A DNA stretch of 5,671 nucleotides from Mariprofundaceae bacterium (GTDB lineage Bacteria; Pseudomonadota; Zetaproteobacteria; Mariprofundales; Mariprofundaceae), in contig JAUZQS010000172.1 in assembly GCA_030950875.1 (NCBI GenBank), positions 1 to 5,671 of the forward strand, read 5' to 3'. The position numbers and the translations under genes were made by a program. Positions 4,947 through 5,671 of the stretch are shown piece after piece; the stretch's first letter is position 1; each line of letters starts with the position of its first letter. The notes beneath the pieces were generated by a model that saw nothing but the letters and a program-made list of their open reading frames with translations, was not told the origin of the DNA and did no database searches.

Positions 4947-5671
4947 ATGACATTGGAACAATTAAAATCCTTCTGTGCTATCGTCGATCATGGCGGTTTT
5001 AGAGCCGCATCCGAAGCACTCTTTAAAAGTCAGTCTGCCATTAGTATTGCCATCAAGAAACTTGAAGGTGAGTTAAGTCTGCGCTTGTTCACACGCGATC
5101 AGTACAGACCAACATTGACCAACCAAGGCAAAGCCTTATACAAAAAAGCCTTAACCATTCTCAATCACAGTGCTGAATTCACTAATCTGGCTCAGCATTT
5201 TTCCATGGGTGAAGAACCCGATCTGCGTATTGCCATGAGCGGCATTACCCCTATCGAACCTATCCTGAATGTTTTAAAAGCAACCACAGAGCAAGCCCCT
5301 TCCACACAATTATCCCTACAAATGGAAAATCTTAATGGAACTTTAGAGCGGTTAAAAGATGATGATGCTGATATTGCCATATCCGAAACATCTGAAAATG
5401 AGCCAACATTTGAATATCAACATTTAACCCAAGTCAAACTCATTGCTGTTGTTGCTAAGCTGTCACCTTTTGCCAAGTTTTCCTCCTCACTTTCTGAACG
5501 TGATTTGGAAGGCAGCACACAAATTCTCGTGCGTGATACGAGCCTGCATACAACACGGCTCACTGCAGGTGTTGTTGAGGGAACCAATCATTGGATTGTA
5601 AATGATTTCATGATGAAAAAACACGTCATCATATCAGGCATAGGCTGGGGTCGTTTACCAGAGCACATGGT
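4947..5671 (+). CDS. LysR-type transcriptional regulator, 3' end outside the window
   Basis: I translated this directly: 241 complete codons from the ATG at 4947 to the right edge, out of about 290-300 usual for the family. The N-terminal winged helix-turn-helix is clear (MTLEQLKSFCAIVDHGGF, AASEALFKSQSAISIAIKKLE, LRLFTR, LTNQGKALY; about residues 1-65). It is followed by a linker helix and, from about residue 90, a periplasmic-binding-protein-like effector domain (LRIAMSGI, the DADIAIS strand, and ISGIGWGRLPEHMV near the edge). An in-frame TAA at 4938-4940 and the lack of another early Met fix the start, although no good Shine-Dalgarno is present. The only cysteine in the visible part is C10 in the DNA-binding domain, so an OxyR-like disulfide switch is not evident. 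Divergence from the flavin reductase gene implies that it controls that operon and itself. The effector is unknown; a quinone or electrophile is a context-based guess. Confidence 0.95.
   Translation, partial: MTLEQLKSFCAIVDHGGFRAASEALFKSQSAISIAIKKLEGELSLRLFTRDQYRPTLTNQGKALYKKALTILNHSAEFTNLAQHFSMGEEPDLRIAMSGITPIEPILNVLKATTEQAPSTQLSLQMENLNGTLERLKDDDADIAISETSENEPTFEYQHLTQVKLIAVVAKLSPFAKFSSSLSERDLEGSTQILVRDTSLHTTRLTAGVVEGTNHWIVNDFMMKKHVIISGIGWGRLPEHM

Noticed and set aside
5192..5380. 62-residue minus-strand open frame
   Set aside because: It is antisense to the effector domain of the LysR gene, whose plus-strand frame is continuous and recognisable.
1..5671. Mobile element, CRISPR array, toxin-antitoxin or phage defence locus
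   Set aside because: There are no transposase or integrase genes, no terminal or spaced direct repeats and no defence-type domains. All eight genes belong to recognised metabolic, redox or regulatory families.

Overview
The window is a compact stretch of bacterial chromosome with moderately AT-rich base composition. It is most likely from a proteobacterium, and a gammaproteobacterium-like lineage is the best guess. The YceI protein shares long conserved blocks with the Escherichia coli protein (the LGYSWL, DTNHAERDKHLRSADF and DPWGG segments), and the flavin reductase resembles E. coli NemA. The species cannot be named from this sequence. I saw no mobile elements, tRNA or rRNA genes, CRISPR arrays or large repeats.

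Layout: seven genes lie head to tail on the minus strand and read leftward from about 4842 to beyond position 1. In order of transcription they are an Old Yellow Enzyme-type flavin oxidoreductase (4842-3775), a glutathionyl-hydroquinone reductase of the YqjG/Xi-GST type (3773-2829), a small protein with two CDGSH iron-sulfur motifs (2832-2578), a cytochrome b561 (2578-2033), a periplasmic YceI protein (2016-1432), a class I SAM-dependent methyltransferase (1435-590) and a DUF2461/TIGR02453-type protein (575 to the left edge, incomplete). Junctions range from 4-nt overlaps to 16-nt gaps, and no terminator or internal promoter was seen, so one operon is likely. A LysR-type regulator starts at 4947 on the plus strand, is transcribed divergently, and runs off the right edge.

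The 104-bp divergent region (4843-4946) holds a consensus TATAAT -10 box without a good -35 for the operon, a TTGCCT-N17-TATATT promoter for the regulator, and a 24-bp near-perfect palindrome over the predicted regulator start site. This matches the usual LysR design of autorepression plus activation of the divergent operon.

How the genes may work together (inference): the first two enzymes reduce electrophilic enones or quinones and glutathionyl-hydroquinones in the cytoplasm. Cytochrome b561 and YceI are a membrane/periplasm pair associated with quinones or isoprenoids. The CDGSH protein is a redox or Fe-S factor, and the methyltransferase could act on a quinone-like or other small molecule. 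The most economical reading is a LysR-controlled operon for quinone or electrophile redox stress. Each family is well known. The possibly new element is their combination in one operon, including the CDGSH, methyltransferase and DUF2461 members.
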